Shown: positions 17,761-25,830 of the stretch, piece after piece
Numbering within the stretch: position 1 is the first letter of the stretch
Layout: the number at the start of each line of letters is the position of its first letter
NCBI GenBank assembly: GCA_016871515.1
Contig: VHDE01000023.1
Location: forward strand, 1 to 57,772
Origin: Verrucomicrobiota bacterium
Lineage (GTDB): Bacteria; Verrucomicrobiota; Verrucomicrobiia; Limisphaerales; SIBE01
Direction: 5' to 3'
DNA: 57,772 bases
Program-made: the position numbers and the translations under genes
Notes under the pieces: model-generated
The model's input: the letters and a program-made list of their open reading frames with translations, nothing else
Told to the model about the DNA's origin: nothing
The model's database searches: none

Positions 17761-18585
17761 ATGCACAAACCGTTTGTCATTCTGGCGTTGAGTAGCGTCA
17801 GCCTCGTTAAATCCCTAACAGGCGCTCCGTTTGCTGAGTCGGTGGTTTCGTACAATCCAGGCAGCGGGTTTGCCAAGGAATTCGGCAGCGGCTTGGGTTT
17901 TACCAATGTCAACGCGGTGCTGGGCGAACCGTCGCGGTCTACTCCTGGTCCGTTGGGCGGACCGGTTGATCCATTTAATCCGCCGTATCTCAGGGATCAG
18001 ATTCTTTCCGTGGGAACGGGCGGCTCGTTGACTGTGCGATTTGACACTCCGATCCTAAACAGTCCGAGCAATCGATTCGGTTTGGATTTTATCATCTTTG
18101 GAAATTCCGGCTTCTCGATTACAAACGGAAATTTTTCGGGGGGCGGCATTACGGATGGTTCCCTTTTCGGAGCAACCTCAGGTTCGACGCGCGTCTCGGT
18201 CAGTTCAGACAATGCTACCTATTACGAATTGACTCCGGCCTTGACGCCGGTGGTGGATGCCCTTTTTCCCACAGACGGCGCCGGCAATTTTTTTGTGCCG
18301 GTGAATCCAAGACTGTCTGGGTCGAGTTTCGCGGCGATGGATTTGGTCGGCATCCGGACGCTCTATGGCGGGTCGGCGGGCGGAACAGGCTTTGATCTCG
18401 ATTGGGCGCGGCTTGCCAATGGTCAACCTGCCGGATTGACGAGTGTCAGTTTCGTTCGAATCGACGTTCTAAGTGGAGTCTCAGAGATCGATGGATTTGC
18501 GGTCGTGCCTGAGCCGGGTATTTGGACGTTGCTAGTTGCCGGCTTTGGCGTCGGCATTCTGTCGCTGAGACATGTTCGACGATGA
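17761..18585 (+). CDS. Cobalamin-riboswitch-controlled PEP-CTERM surface protein
   Basis: 274 residues: signal peptide (about 1-24), a beta-rich extracellular domain, and a PEP-CTERM sorting tail (VVPEPGIWTLLVAGFGVG... ending in RHVRR). Inside are 'LSVGTGGSLTVRFDTPI', 'LDFIIFGNSG', 'TRVSVSSDNATYYEL' and 'FDLDWA...VSFVRID...SEIDGFAV'. From memory, this order of motifs resembles surface proteins found in B12-riboswitch loci of Bacteroidetes, but this is unverified. It is the first gene of a three-gene coupled operon. A role in capturing corrinoids at the cell surface is inferred from the riboswitch; exosortase would anchor the protein. Confidence 0.85.
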   Translation: MHKPFVILALSSVSLVKSLTGAPFAESVVSYNPGSGFAKEFGSGLGFTNVNAVLGEPSRSTPGPLGGPVDPFNPPYLRDQILSVGTGGSLTVRFDTPILNSPSNRFGLDFIIFGNSGFSITNGNFSGGGITDGSLFGATSGSTRVSVSSDNATYYELTPALTPVVDALFPTDGAGNFFVPVNPRLSGSSFAAMDLVGIRTLYGGSAGGTGFDLDWARLANGQPAGLTSVSFVRIDVLSGVSEIDGFAVVPEPGIWTLLVAGFGVGILSLRHVRR

Positions 18586-19616
18586 ATGGCGTTATGACTC
18601 GGAAGCGCAGCAACGATCAAGAGCGCGGAAACCGCCCACAATTTTGGCAGGTCGTTTGGCGAGCCTTCGTCCTGCTCTCGCTAGCCAATGTTCCCCAGGC
18701 GCGAACGGGCTCGCTAGGGCTGGAGGAACGGTTTGCCAGCGACCCTGCCATGCGCGGATGGACAATCTTCGGCGAGCCAAAATTGTTCCGCTGGAACGCT
18801 ACGAATCAGAACTTGGAAGTCACTTGGGATTCTAGGCAGACCAACAGCTTTTTCTACAGGTCACTCGGAACGGTGCTGGCCAAAAGCGATGACTTCTCCT
18901 TTTCATTTGATCTGCAACTTGACGAAATCGCCATCGGCATCAAGCCCGCTCAACCATTCACATTTCAGTTGGCGGCAGGTCTCATGAATCTGCGCGTTGC
19001 AACGAGCCGGGGTTTCGTGCGCGGCACGGGAAGCCAATCGCCCAATCTCGTCGAGTTCAATTATTTCCCGGACTCGGGTTTCGGCGCGACGGTTTCACCG
19101 ATTCTGGTTTCGAGCAATAATCAATTCATCCCGAGCTTCAGCTTTCCATTGGAACTGACCCCAACCGACCAATTTCACATCGCCATCAGCTATTCAGCGT
19201 TCAACCAAGTTCTGAGGACACAAATGACCCGCAACCGGGAGCCGTTCGGTCCGATAAAGGATGTCAAGTTGCCTGCTACTTTCACCGACTTTCGCGTCGA
19301 TACTATCGCCGTGATGAGCTATAGCGATGCGAAGGCTGATGGTTCTTTGCTGGCGCGAGGAGTGATTGATAATGTCATTTTTGAATCGTCGGCGACGGCG
19401 TTATCCATCGCCGGCGCCCAAATTGTAAACCAACGTTGGCAGGTGGAAATCTTCGGCAGGACGAACTGGATCTATAGTTTGGAACGAACCGAGGATTTGG
19501 CGACTTGGCAATCGATCACACCGTCGACGCCTGGAACTGGTGCGAGCCATGTTTTGCGAGAGGAAGGAATCGCGCGGCCGCGCGGGTTCTATCGAATTCG
19601 CGCCGAGCGGCCATGA
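18582..19616 (+). CDS. Exported LamG-like protein of the cobalamin operon
   Basis: 344 residues from the ATG at 18582, which overlaps the upstream stop by 4 bp (ATGA); an ATG at 18594 is possible. A hydrophobic signal segment (about residues 22-40, [17 protein letters not shown]) precedes a beta-rich domain ([20 protein letters not shown]..., [14 protein letters not shown]) resembling concanavalin/LamG-type folds. The last 60 residues ([16 protein letters not shown]... then [10 protein letters not shown]) match a C-terminal module common in verrucomicrobial exported proteins. The function is unknown; co-transcription with the riboswitch gene suggests a part in B12-responsive surface activity. 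Confidence 0.8.
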   Translation: MNGVMTRKRSNDQERGNRPQFWQVVWRAFVLLSLANVPQARTGSLGLEERFASDPAMRGWTIFGEPKLFRWNATNQNLEVTWDSRQTNSFFYRSLGTVLAKSDDFSFSFDLQLDEIAIGIKPAQPFTFQLAAGLMNLRVATSRGFVRGTGSQSPNLVEFNYFPDSGFGATVSPILVSSNNQFIPSFSFPLELTPTDQFHIAISYSAFNQVLRTQMTRNREPFGPIKDVKLPATFTDFRVDTIAVMSYSDAKADGSLLARGVIDNVIFESSATALSIAGAQIVNQRWQVEIFGRTNWIYSLERTEDLATWQSITPSTPGTGASHVLREEGIARPRGFYRIRAERP

Positions 19617-20344
19617 AGAGCAAAAGACAGGCCTTTACGTTGATCGAACTTCTCGTCGTGCTGGCGGTGATCGCTATTTTGTCGGCACTCTTGTTCCCGG
19701 CGATCACAACAAGCAAATCTTCGGCGCAACGCATCAGCTGCGTGGGCAACTTGCGCCAACTTGGCTTGGCCGGACAAATGTATTGGGACGATCATGGGGG
19801 CAACGCCTTTCGTTGGCGCGGCATTGCCACCAACGGCGGAAACATCTATTGGTTTGGCTGGCTCGAACATGACTTGGAAGGGAAGCGGAGTTATGATCGA
19901 ACGCAAGGTGCGCTTTACCAGTATCTGGGCGGACGCGGTGTCGAGGTTTGCGCCGCGTTGAATTACGTTCATCCCCAGTTCAAACTGAAGGCGACCGGGG
20001 CATCCTATGGCTACGGCTACAACATTTGTTTATCCTCGCCGATGGGGCAGCCTCCCGTGAATGTTCAGAGCATTCCACGCCTCGCCGAAACTGTTTTCCT
20101 GGCCGATGCTGCGCAAGTGAACACCTTTCAAGCGCCCGCTTCGCCTGAAAACCCGATGCTCGAAGAGTTCTATTATTTGAGCACGAACGAAGCGACGACG
20201 CATTTTCGCCACATGAAATCGGCCAATGCTGTTTTCTGCGATGGCCATGTCGCTCGCGAAAAGCCACTCGCAGGATCACTCGACCTGCGCTTGCCAAATC
20301 AGACGATTGGCCGACTGCGCCCGGAAATTCTGTTGGCAAAGTAG
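19613..20344 (+). CDS. H-X9-DG pseudopilin of the cobalamin operon
   Basis: 243 residues from the ATG at 19613, which overlaps the preceding stop (ATGA). A normal 8-residue leader comes before [21 protein letters not shown], followed by '[22 protein letters not shown]'. Near the C-terminus, [13 protein letters not shown] gives the H-X9-DG signature of the prepilin-like proteins abundant in PVC bacteria. A start at 19505 in the same frame would put 36 extra residues before the leader and is unlikely. It probably inserts in the inner membrane and is handled by prepilin peptidase. Confidence 0.88.
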   Translation: MKSKRQAFTLIELLVVLAVIAILSALLFPAITTSKSSAQRISCVGNLRQLGLAGQMYWDDHGGNAFRWRGIATNGGNIYWFGWLEHDLEGKRSYDRTQGALYQYLGGRGVEVCAALNYVHPQFKLKATGASYGYGYNICLSSPMGQPPVNVQSIPRLAETVFLADAAQVNTFQAPASPENPMLEEFYYLSTNEATTHFRHMKSANAVFCDGHVAREKPLAGSLDLRLPNQTIGRLRPEILLAK

Positions 20345-20418
20345 TCAAGTTTTGCGACAAAGTTTACGACGAAGTGCAGGTTGGGGAACAGCTCCGTTAG
20401 GATGACTTACCGGTGCAG

Positions 20419-22611
20419 CTAAAAACTCGCGTTCAATTCTTTTTGGCTGTGAACATGATCGAGCAATTCCTTCTTCGCGTACCAAGTTGGCTTCATCTTT
20501 CCGGGACTGAATAGCTTCTCGGCTTGGTCGCGATAAAATGGAGAGCTGGGACGATCGTTCTGTCCGATGGGCGGCTGCGTCCAACTGCGAATGGGTTTCG
20601 TCAGGACGATAACCTGTGTCGAGGTTTGGCCTCCGCCACCCCAGCGTGTGTGGTCCGGTTTTTCTGGGCCGAAACTGATAGCGCGCAACGTGGCCATGCC
20701 TTCAGCCGCCAAAGAACCGCCGCCGACTGGCCATGATTTGTCATCGCGTCCTACTCGGAAGACATCACCATACTTTGCATTGAGGCGCCCGTGATTTCGC
20801 TGCACCGTCTTGGTGGCGCTGGCGAGGGCGTTAACCAACGCTTGCTTTTGCTCAGCCGTCAAAGCATCTGGCTTTGCTCTGCCTTTCAGGAGTGCAGCCA
20901 TGAAATCATTAAGTTTATTGTCGAGGCTTCTGGCCTCCCGTCCGAGCAGCGTGTTGACGGCCTGCCGCCAGTAATAATACTTCAAGGCAGCCGTCGACCC
21001 TGCGTGCGAGAAACCGTCCCACGCTTCCAGGTCTTTCAAAACTGTTCGATATGCCGCGTCGTTCTTATGGTCGCCGCCGAATTCTTGATCGGCCATCCTC
21101 AATGCGGCAATCCAACGATTATAACCAATACAATGAACATCGAGCGCGTAGCCGATTGCTTCCTCCGGCGTGACGGACATGTCTTCCGCGAGCAATTGGA
21201 CGGCGCGCGCGCCACGCTGCTGCGTCCATCCGGGACGTTCGCCGAACAAGTAAATCGGTTTGGCGTCGGCGACCAATGGGGAACCAATCATCATGACGTC
21301 GGGTGGGATATTACAATTCTGCATGTACCCTTGCGGTGGATTGGTGATCTGATGCAGATCACTCGACGCATGGATGCCTCGCCATTCAGTCTTGGAAGTC
21401 GAACCATCGACGGGCTTGAAGAAGTCGTAACCTCCAGGCCGGATCGGAACGCGTCCAGCCCGTTGATAATAAATGTCGCCGCTTGTGTCGGCCACCATCA
21501 CGTTCTGCGGCATTACCTGGTTCAAAGCCAGACCGGCCTTAACCTGGGCAATATTGGTTGCAAAATTAAAGTGAAAGAACGATTCCGCGAACTGAACCTC
21601 GTCGGCATAAGCCAGCTTTGCGGCGTAAGCGCGATTGCCTTTCCGCGCGATCACCGGACCGTGATGTGAATCATAGGTCGTGATCAGCCGCGGCTTTGCT
21701 TCGCCTTTGACTTGGATTTCGTGCCTTCGAGTTTTTAGTTCCTTCCAAGCGCCGTCATATTGATACTGGGTGCGATTCGCCGGATTGAGCGTCAATTCGT
21801 AGATATCCGATGTGTCCGGGCCGCCCGTGGTCATGGCCCAAGCCACATGGTCATTGTGTCCGAGTCCCAGATACATGACACCGGGCAGCGTGAATCCTGA
21901 ACCATGAAGTTCTCCGGCGTGAATGCGAAATTCCCAAAACCGCTGCGCACCCCACCAGGACAAGTGTGGATCGATTAATAAAATCGGCGCATTTACGGAA
22001 GTGCGGGAAGGCGCAATCGCCCACTCGTTCGAACTCCGCATGTCCACGCTGAAATCCGGTTCGACGCCTGCTTCACGCAAGTCGTAGAGAGCCTGTCCCA
22101 ATGGCCAGCCCCACATGAATTGGCGCGAATGCGCAACCTGCATGTAAGCGTCCACTTTGCGCTGACCCCACCAAGCCGGGACTTCACTCGGATGACTGGC
22201 AAGATAATCGTTTAAGCCGCGCGCAAAGATTTCCATGTGACGCCGGACCTCCGGCCGAAGGCGCGCGAAGTTTCGCTTGGCGACGCCGTAGTGATCCCAG
22301 ACACGCGCAACCGTATCGTCTTTGAGATGTGATTCGCCGAATGCCGCCGCCATTTCTCCCGTGCCGCGCAGATAGTTTCTCAGCAATTCTTCCAGTCGGT
22401 CCTCAGCCTGAGCATAAGCGACGGCGTACAATCCCTGCTCGACTGTGTCGGCGTAAATATGCGGGATGCCGTAATCATCACGGTAGATGACGGTCTTGCC
22501 GGCATCGGGATCAGAAGCCGGACCGCGGCTTGGCTCGGCGGCAGAAAGCAAGTTGGCGCCGCCGAGGCAAGCGCCGAAAAATAGTGCTGTGAAAGTCGAG
22601 AAATGTTTCAT
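20419..22611 (-). CDS. Penicillin acylase family N-terminal nucleophile hydrolase
   Basis: 730 residues with a signal peptide (about 1-24). The alpha-chain region has 'YRDDYGIPHIYADT' and 'GLYAVAYAQAEDRLEE'. The autoprocessing site is SNEW with Ser194 as the new N-terminal nucleophile, followed by 'PILLIDPHLSWW' and 'GHNDHVAWAMTTGG', as in penicillin and acyl-homoserine-lactone acylases. Expected to be a periplasmic two-chain enzyme cleaving amide-linked acyl groups; the substrate cannot be predicted. It converges with the cobalamin operon (74-bp gap). Confidence 0.9.
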   Translation of the reverse strand: MKHFSTFTALFFGACLGGANLLSAAEPSRGPASDPDAGKTVIYRDDYGIPHIYADTVEQGLYAVAYAQAEDRLEELLRNYLRGTGEMAAAFGESHLKDDTVARVWDHYGVAKRNFARLRPEVRRHMEIFARGLNDYLASHPSEVPAWWGQRKVDAYMQVAHSRQFMWGWPLGQALYDLREAGVEPDFSVDMRSSNEWAIAPSRTSVNAPILLIDPHLSWWGAQRFWEFRIHAGELHGSGFTLPGVMYLGLGHNDHVAWAMTTGGPDTSDIYELTLNPANRTQYQYDGAWKELKTRRHEIQVKGEAKPRLITTYDSHHGPVIARKGNRAYAAKLAYADEVQFAESFFHFNFATNIAQVKAGLALNQVMPQNVMVADTSGDIYYQRAGRVPIRPGGYDFFKPVDGSTSKTEWRGIHASSDLHQITNPPQGYMQNCNIPPDVMMIGSPLVADAKPIYLFGERPGWTQQRGARAVQLLAEDMSVTPEEAIGYALDVHCIGYNRWIAALRMADQEFGGDHKNDAAYRTVLKDLEAWDGFSHAGSTAALKYYYWRQAVNTLLGREARSLDNKLNDFMAALLKGRAKPDALTAEQKQALVNALASATKTVQRNHGRLNAKYGDVFRVGRDDKSWPVGGGSLAAEGMATLRAISFGPEKPDHTRWGGGGQTSTQVIVLTKPIRSWTQPPIGQNDRPSSPFYRDQAEKLFSPGKMKPTWYAKKELLDHVHSQKELNASF

Positions 22612-22617
22612 GTTACA

Positions 22618-23031
22618 TCAAGGTGGTGGTTCCAAGGAAAGAGTCAACGACAGAACGTTTCGATTCGCATTTTCGGCTGACCATCGCGCGACTTGTTGGT
22701 CGATCGAAGACAATACCTTGGTCACATCGAGGCGATGGTGAATAGGCAGGTAAGATTCCAGGTTCGTTCGGGCCAGCTTGAAGAGGCGGGCTGCGGGCTC
22801 AGGGCGCCCTTTTTGCAGGAGGACAAAAGCGCCAGCAAGCTGAATGAGTCCTTTGTAGAAATTTCCATCTGGACCGCGGCGATCCAGCAGCCAGAGTTCT
22901 TCCAAAACCTCATGAGCTTCGAAATAGAGCTGTTGATTGAAGCACACGAAATAGCCGAGATAATGCGGGTCAAATTCCCGGCCTCGGCACTCTTCAATGA
23001 GTGCGGCGATCTTCGCGCTTTTGTGGCTCAT
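22618..23031 (-). CDS. DUF309 family protein
   Basis: 137 residues. The core 'FNQQLYFEAHEVLEELWLL' followed by 'NFYKGLIQLAGAFVLLQKGRPEPAARLF' is the DUF309 all-helical signature (EAHEvlE and KGLIQ). Function is unknown for the family. Its stop lies 7 bp before the acylase start, so the two genes may form one transcript. Confidence 0.88.
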   Translation of the reverse strand: MSHKSAKIAALIEECRGREFDPHYLGYFVCFNQQLYFEAHEVLEELWLLDRRGPDGNFYKGLIQLAGAFVLLQKGRPEPAARLFKLARTNLESYLPIHHRLDVTKVLSSIDQQVARWSAENANRNVLSLTLSLEPPP

Positions 23032-23160
23032 GGGGGAAACGTAATGCGTGAGGCGGAAGGCGTGAAGGGGATTAATTGCGCATCACGTTTCACGCTTTGA
23101 TTCAACGCTTCACAAACGCTTCACGTTGACAACTGGGGGATCGTCCGACACTCTGACTCC

Positions 23161-24102
23161 ATGGCAAAACCAGCTTTAGGTCGGGGGCTGGGCGCACTCT
23201 TAGGCGGGATCACCTCGAGAGAACCCACGGCTCCCGCCAGTCCCACGCCAGCGCCGGCGGCGACGCCTTCTTGGCCGACGGTAGTGGGAAATCAGGAACG
23301 GATTCAGCGTATTGCCTTGAAGCGGATCCATCCCTGTCCATTTCAGCCTCGAAAAGACTTTTCTGAAGAAGCGTTGCGAGAACTGGCTGATTCAATCAAG
23401 GAACAAGGCATCGTCCAGCCGCTCATTGTTCGCGCCAAAGGCAATGAATTCGAACTGATCGCTGGGGAACGGCGCTGGAGAGCTGCGCAATTAATCGGGT
23501 TGTCAGAAGTGCCGGTCATCCTCAAAGAAGCAGATGACCGGTCTGTGCTGGAATTGGCGCTGATCGAAAACTTGCAGCGCGAGAATCTGAACCCTTTGGA
23601 GGAAGCGCTCGGTTATGCGCAGCTGATCGAACAGTTTCAGCTCACTCAAGAAATGGCGGCCACGAAAGTGGGTAAAAGCCGTGCGGTCGTGGCCAATGGT
23701 TTGCGGCTGCTCAAGCTTCCGGCTGAAATCCAGAATTACATTCGCGATGGCCGTTTGTCGGTGGGGCACGCCAAAGTCATTTTGGGTTTGACCCGTTCGG
23801 AGGATCAAAAGCTGGCGGGCCAACGGATCCTTAAAGACGGCCTCAGTGTGCGCCAAACGGAGGATCTCGTGGCGCGGCTTCAGAATCGCACAGCGGGTTC
23901 GCCCGAGACAGGATCGACCAGGAATTCGGCGCCGGTCGTTCGTGATGCCCATATTGCCGATTTGGAGACGCGGCTCCAAGAACGTTTTGGCGCCAAAGTT
24001 CAGTTGCGCTACCGTCAGGGCAAAGGCGCGCTCGAAATTCGATTTTTCAACGACGACGACTTGTCGCGCGTTCTTGAGATTGTCGGCATTAAGTTGGATT
24101 GA
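23161..24102 (+). CDS. parB: Chromosome partitioning protein ParB
   Basis: 313 residues. The N-terminus MAKPALGRGLGALLGG is the typical ParB start (a ParA-interacting peptide). The CTPase/clamp domain contains 'NPFQPRKDF'-like 'CPFQPRKDF' and 'ELIAGERRWRAAQLIGL'. The helix-turn-helix (LTQEMAATKVGKSRAVVANGLRLLKLP) binds parS, and a C-terminal dimer domain ends the protein. No ParA gene is seen next to it, which is unusual; the partner may be elsewhere. It overlaps def by one base. Confidence 0.93.
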   Translation: MAKPALGRGLGALLGGITSREPTAPASPTPAPAATPSWPTVVGNQERIQRIALKRIHPCPFQPRKDFSEEALRELADSIKEQGIVQPLIVRAKGNEFELIAGERRWRAAQLIGLSEVPVILKEADDRSVLELALIENLQRENLNPLEEALGYAQLIEQFQLTQEMAATKVGKSRAVVANGLRLLKLPAEIQNYIRDGRLSVGHAKVILGLTRSEDQKLAGQRILKDGLSVRQTEDLVARLQNRTAGSPETGSTRNSAPVVRDAHIADLETRLQERFGAKVQLRYRQGKGALEIRFFNDDDLSRVLEIVGIKLD

Positions 24103-24680
24103 TGATTCTTCCTGTTCTAAAGTATGGCCATCCGGTCTTGCGGCAAAAGGGCGTCCGGATCGAATCGATCACGCCGGAAATCCAGACGCTGATCAACGAC
24201 ATGAAGGAGACGATGTATGCCGCGAAGGGAGTCGGTTTGGCGGCGCAGCAGGTCGGCCGAGCTTTGCAATTGGCGATCATCGACGTAACGGGCGTGACCG
24301 ACCGGCCTTCGACTTTGCGGTTGCACGGCCAGCCAGCGGATGTGGCGGCCTTTATGCCGGTGGTGTTGATCAATCCACAGGTCAAGCCCGCCGCCGATCC
24401 AGTCACCGGACCAGAAGGTTGCCTGAGTTTTCCAGAAATTTACTCCGAGGTTTCTCGCCCCGAATCCGTCGAAGTCACGGCTTTGAACGAGAAGGGCAAA
24501 AAGTTTCAATTTCAATGCGGCGGCTTGCTCGCTCGCGCGGTGCAACACGAGGCCGATCATCTCAATGGAATCCTTTTCATCGATCGAATGACTCTGGAAA
24601 AGAAGACCGAGTTGAAACCGGAGCTCCACGCGTTGCAGGCCAGCACCAAAGAAGCGCTCAAGATGAAGGTGCGTGTTTAA
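24102..24680 (+). CDS. def: Peptide deformylase
   Basis: 192 residues from the ATG at 24102, sharing one base with the parB stop (TGATG). All three deformylase motifs are present: GVGLAAQQVG, EGCLSFP and QHEADHLNG, whose Cys and two His bind the catalytic metal. It removes the formyl group from nascent proteins. A 20-residue insertion (HGQPADVAAFMPV region) between motifs 1 and 2 is slightly longer than usual. Confidence 0.96.
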   Translation: MILPVLKYGHPVLRQKGVRIESITPEIQTLINDMKETMYAAKGVGLAAQQVGRALQLAIIDVTGVTDRPSTLRLHGQPADVAAFMPVVLINPQVKPAADPVTGPEGCLSFPEIYSEVSRPESVEVTALNEKGKKFQFQCGGLLARAVQHEADHLNGILFIDRMTLEKKTELKPELHALQASTKEALKMKVRV

Positions 24681-24740
24681 ATCGAGACTTGTGTGCTTTG
24701 ATTTAGCTTCGCGAAGGCATTTTGACGAGGGCTGAGCCGT

Positions 24741-25628
24741 TTACTTGTCCTTCGGCTTGTTCCTGAGTTTCTCATGGACTCTGGCCACATCTCCCATGTA
24801 GTGAAACACCGCGAATTCACCAGCCGCCTTTCCAATGTGTTCTTGCGCGCGTTTGGCGTCGCCGATCGCTTCGTAGTACAGGCCCAAGTACAAATGCGCG
24901 TAGAACAAATGCTGCCGGAGTTGTTCCGGCGTGGGTTCGCCTGCTTTGGCCGCCGCAAGAACTTCCTCCACCGTCGCCTTCCCGGCGAATAACGCGTGCA
25001 CTTGCGTCATGGGCACTCGGCCGTCGCCTTTGATCGGAATCAGTAATGACCGCGCCTTTTCCACGCCGGCGCTGCGGGCGACACAGAGGAAATGCCAGAC
25101 CGCATTCTCGACATCGTTCGCATTCACCGTTTGATGCGATTCAAATTGTTTGCGGCCATCTTCGTAGCGTTCGGCGTAATAATACGAAATGCCACGCTGC
25201 CAGTGGTGCGGTTCCAAGGCGCGGTTTGATTCGATGTACCGGTCAAAGTCGGCAATAGATTCCCGGATGTTGCCCAGTTTGAAATGGGCTTCGCCGCGAA
25301 GCTGGTGCAATTTCGGCACGGCCGGTTTGAGTTTGAGCAATTGATCGTAATCGCTCACGGCCTTGTCGAACTGCCGCATCGCGTCATAAATGCGGCCGCG
25401 CGTCTCGTAAGCGTCCGCGTTCTTCGGGTCGAGCTCGACAGCTTTTTGCGCAAAGGAAAGCGCCTCTTCGCGTTTGCCTTGCTCGTAGGCCAAACGCGCT
25501 TTGAGCAACAGATTGCTAACCCCGCTTGGATCCGCCGGCGCCGCAAAGGCAGTGGACGAGAACAACGCGCTGCAAAACACCGCGCCGGACAAACCGATTA
25601 TTCTGCTTAAAACAAGATGAAGGATCAT
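24741..25628 (-). CDS. Exported TPR protein (NlpI-like)
   Basis: 295 residues with a signal peptide (about 1-29, ending AFAAP) and several tetratricopeptide repeats between residues 38 and 170 (e.g. 'AYEQGKREEALSFAQKAVEL', 'AYETRGRIYDAMRQFDKAVS'). The C-terminal half also has a TPR-like pattern (YAHLYLGLYYEAIGDAKRA). The layout resembles NlpI, but the N-terminus has no clear lipobox Cys. It is probably a scaffold protein in the periplasm. It is transcribed divergently from the cytochrome/DUF1553 gene. Confidence 0.75.
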   Translation of the reverse strand: MILHLVLSRIIGLSGAVFCSALFSSTAFAAPADPSGVSNLLLKARLAYEQGKREEALSFAQKAVELDPKNADAYETRGRIYDAMRQFDKAVSDYDQLLKLKPAVPKLHQLRGEAHFKLGNIRESIADFDRYIESNRALEPHHWQRGISYYYAERYEDGRKQFESHQTVNANDVENAVWHFLCVARSAGVEKARSLLIPIKGDGRVPMTQVHALFAGKATVEEVLAAAKAGEPTPEQLRQHLFYAHLYLGLYYEAIGDAKRAQEHIGKAAGEFAVFHYMGDVARVHEKLRNKPKDK

Positions 25629-25830
25629 GCCGCAATCATTGCCAATCCGTTCGCGAGTGGCGATACGAAAATCGGGTTCGATAAGGAGCGAGAACCCATC
25701 CGGAGATACGAAGTTTTAATTCAAGCGCTCGAATTCACATGTATCTCATCCAACATTGCCCATTCTGCGAACACTACGCAGTCTAAAATGCACTTTCTCG
25801 TTCGAGTCGGTGCGAGTATTCTTTAGCGCA

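Noticed and set aside
20791..21669. 292-codon plus-strand ORF
   Set aside because: Antisense to the penicillin acylase gene, whose catalytic motifs are clear; the product shows no family pattern.
23040..23130. Possible parS sites before parB ('gtttcacg', 'cttcacgttg')
   Set aside because: None matches the full palindrome tgtttcacgtgaaaca; they look like the dispersed 'cgcatcacg' microrepeat instead.
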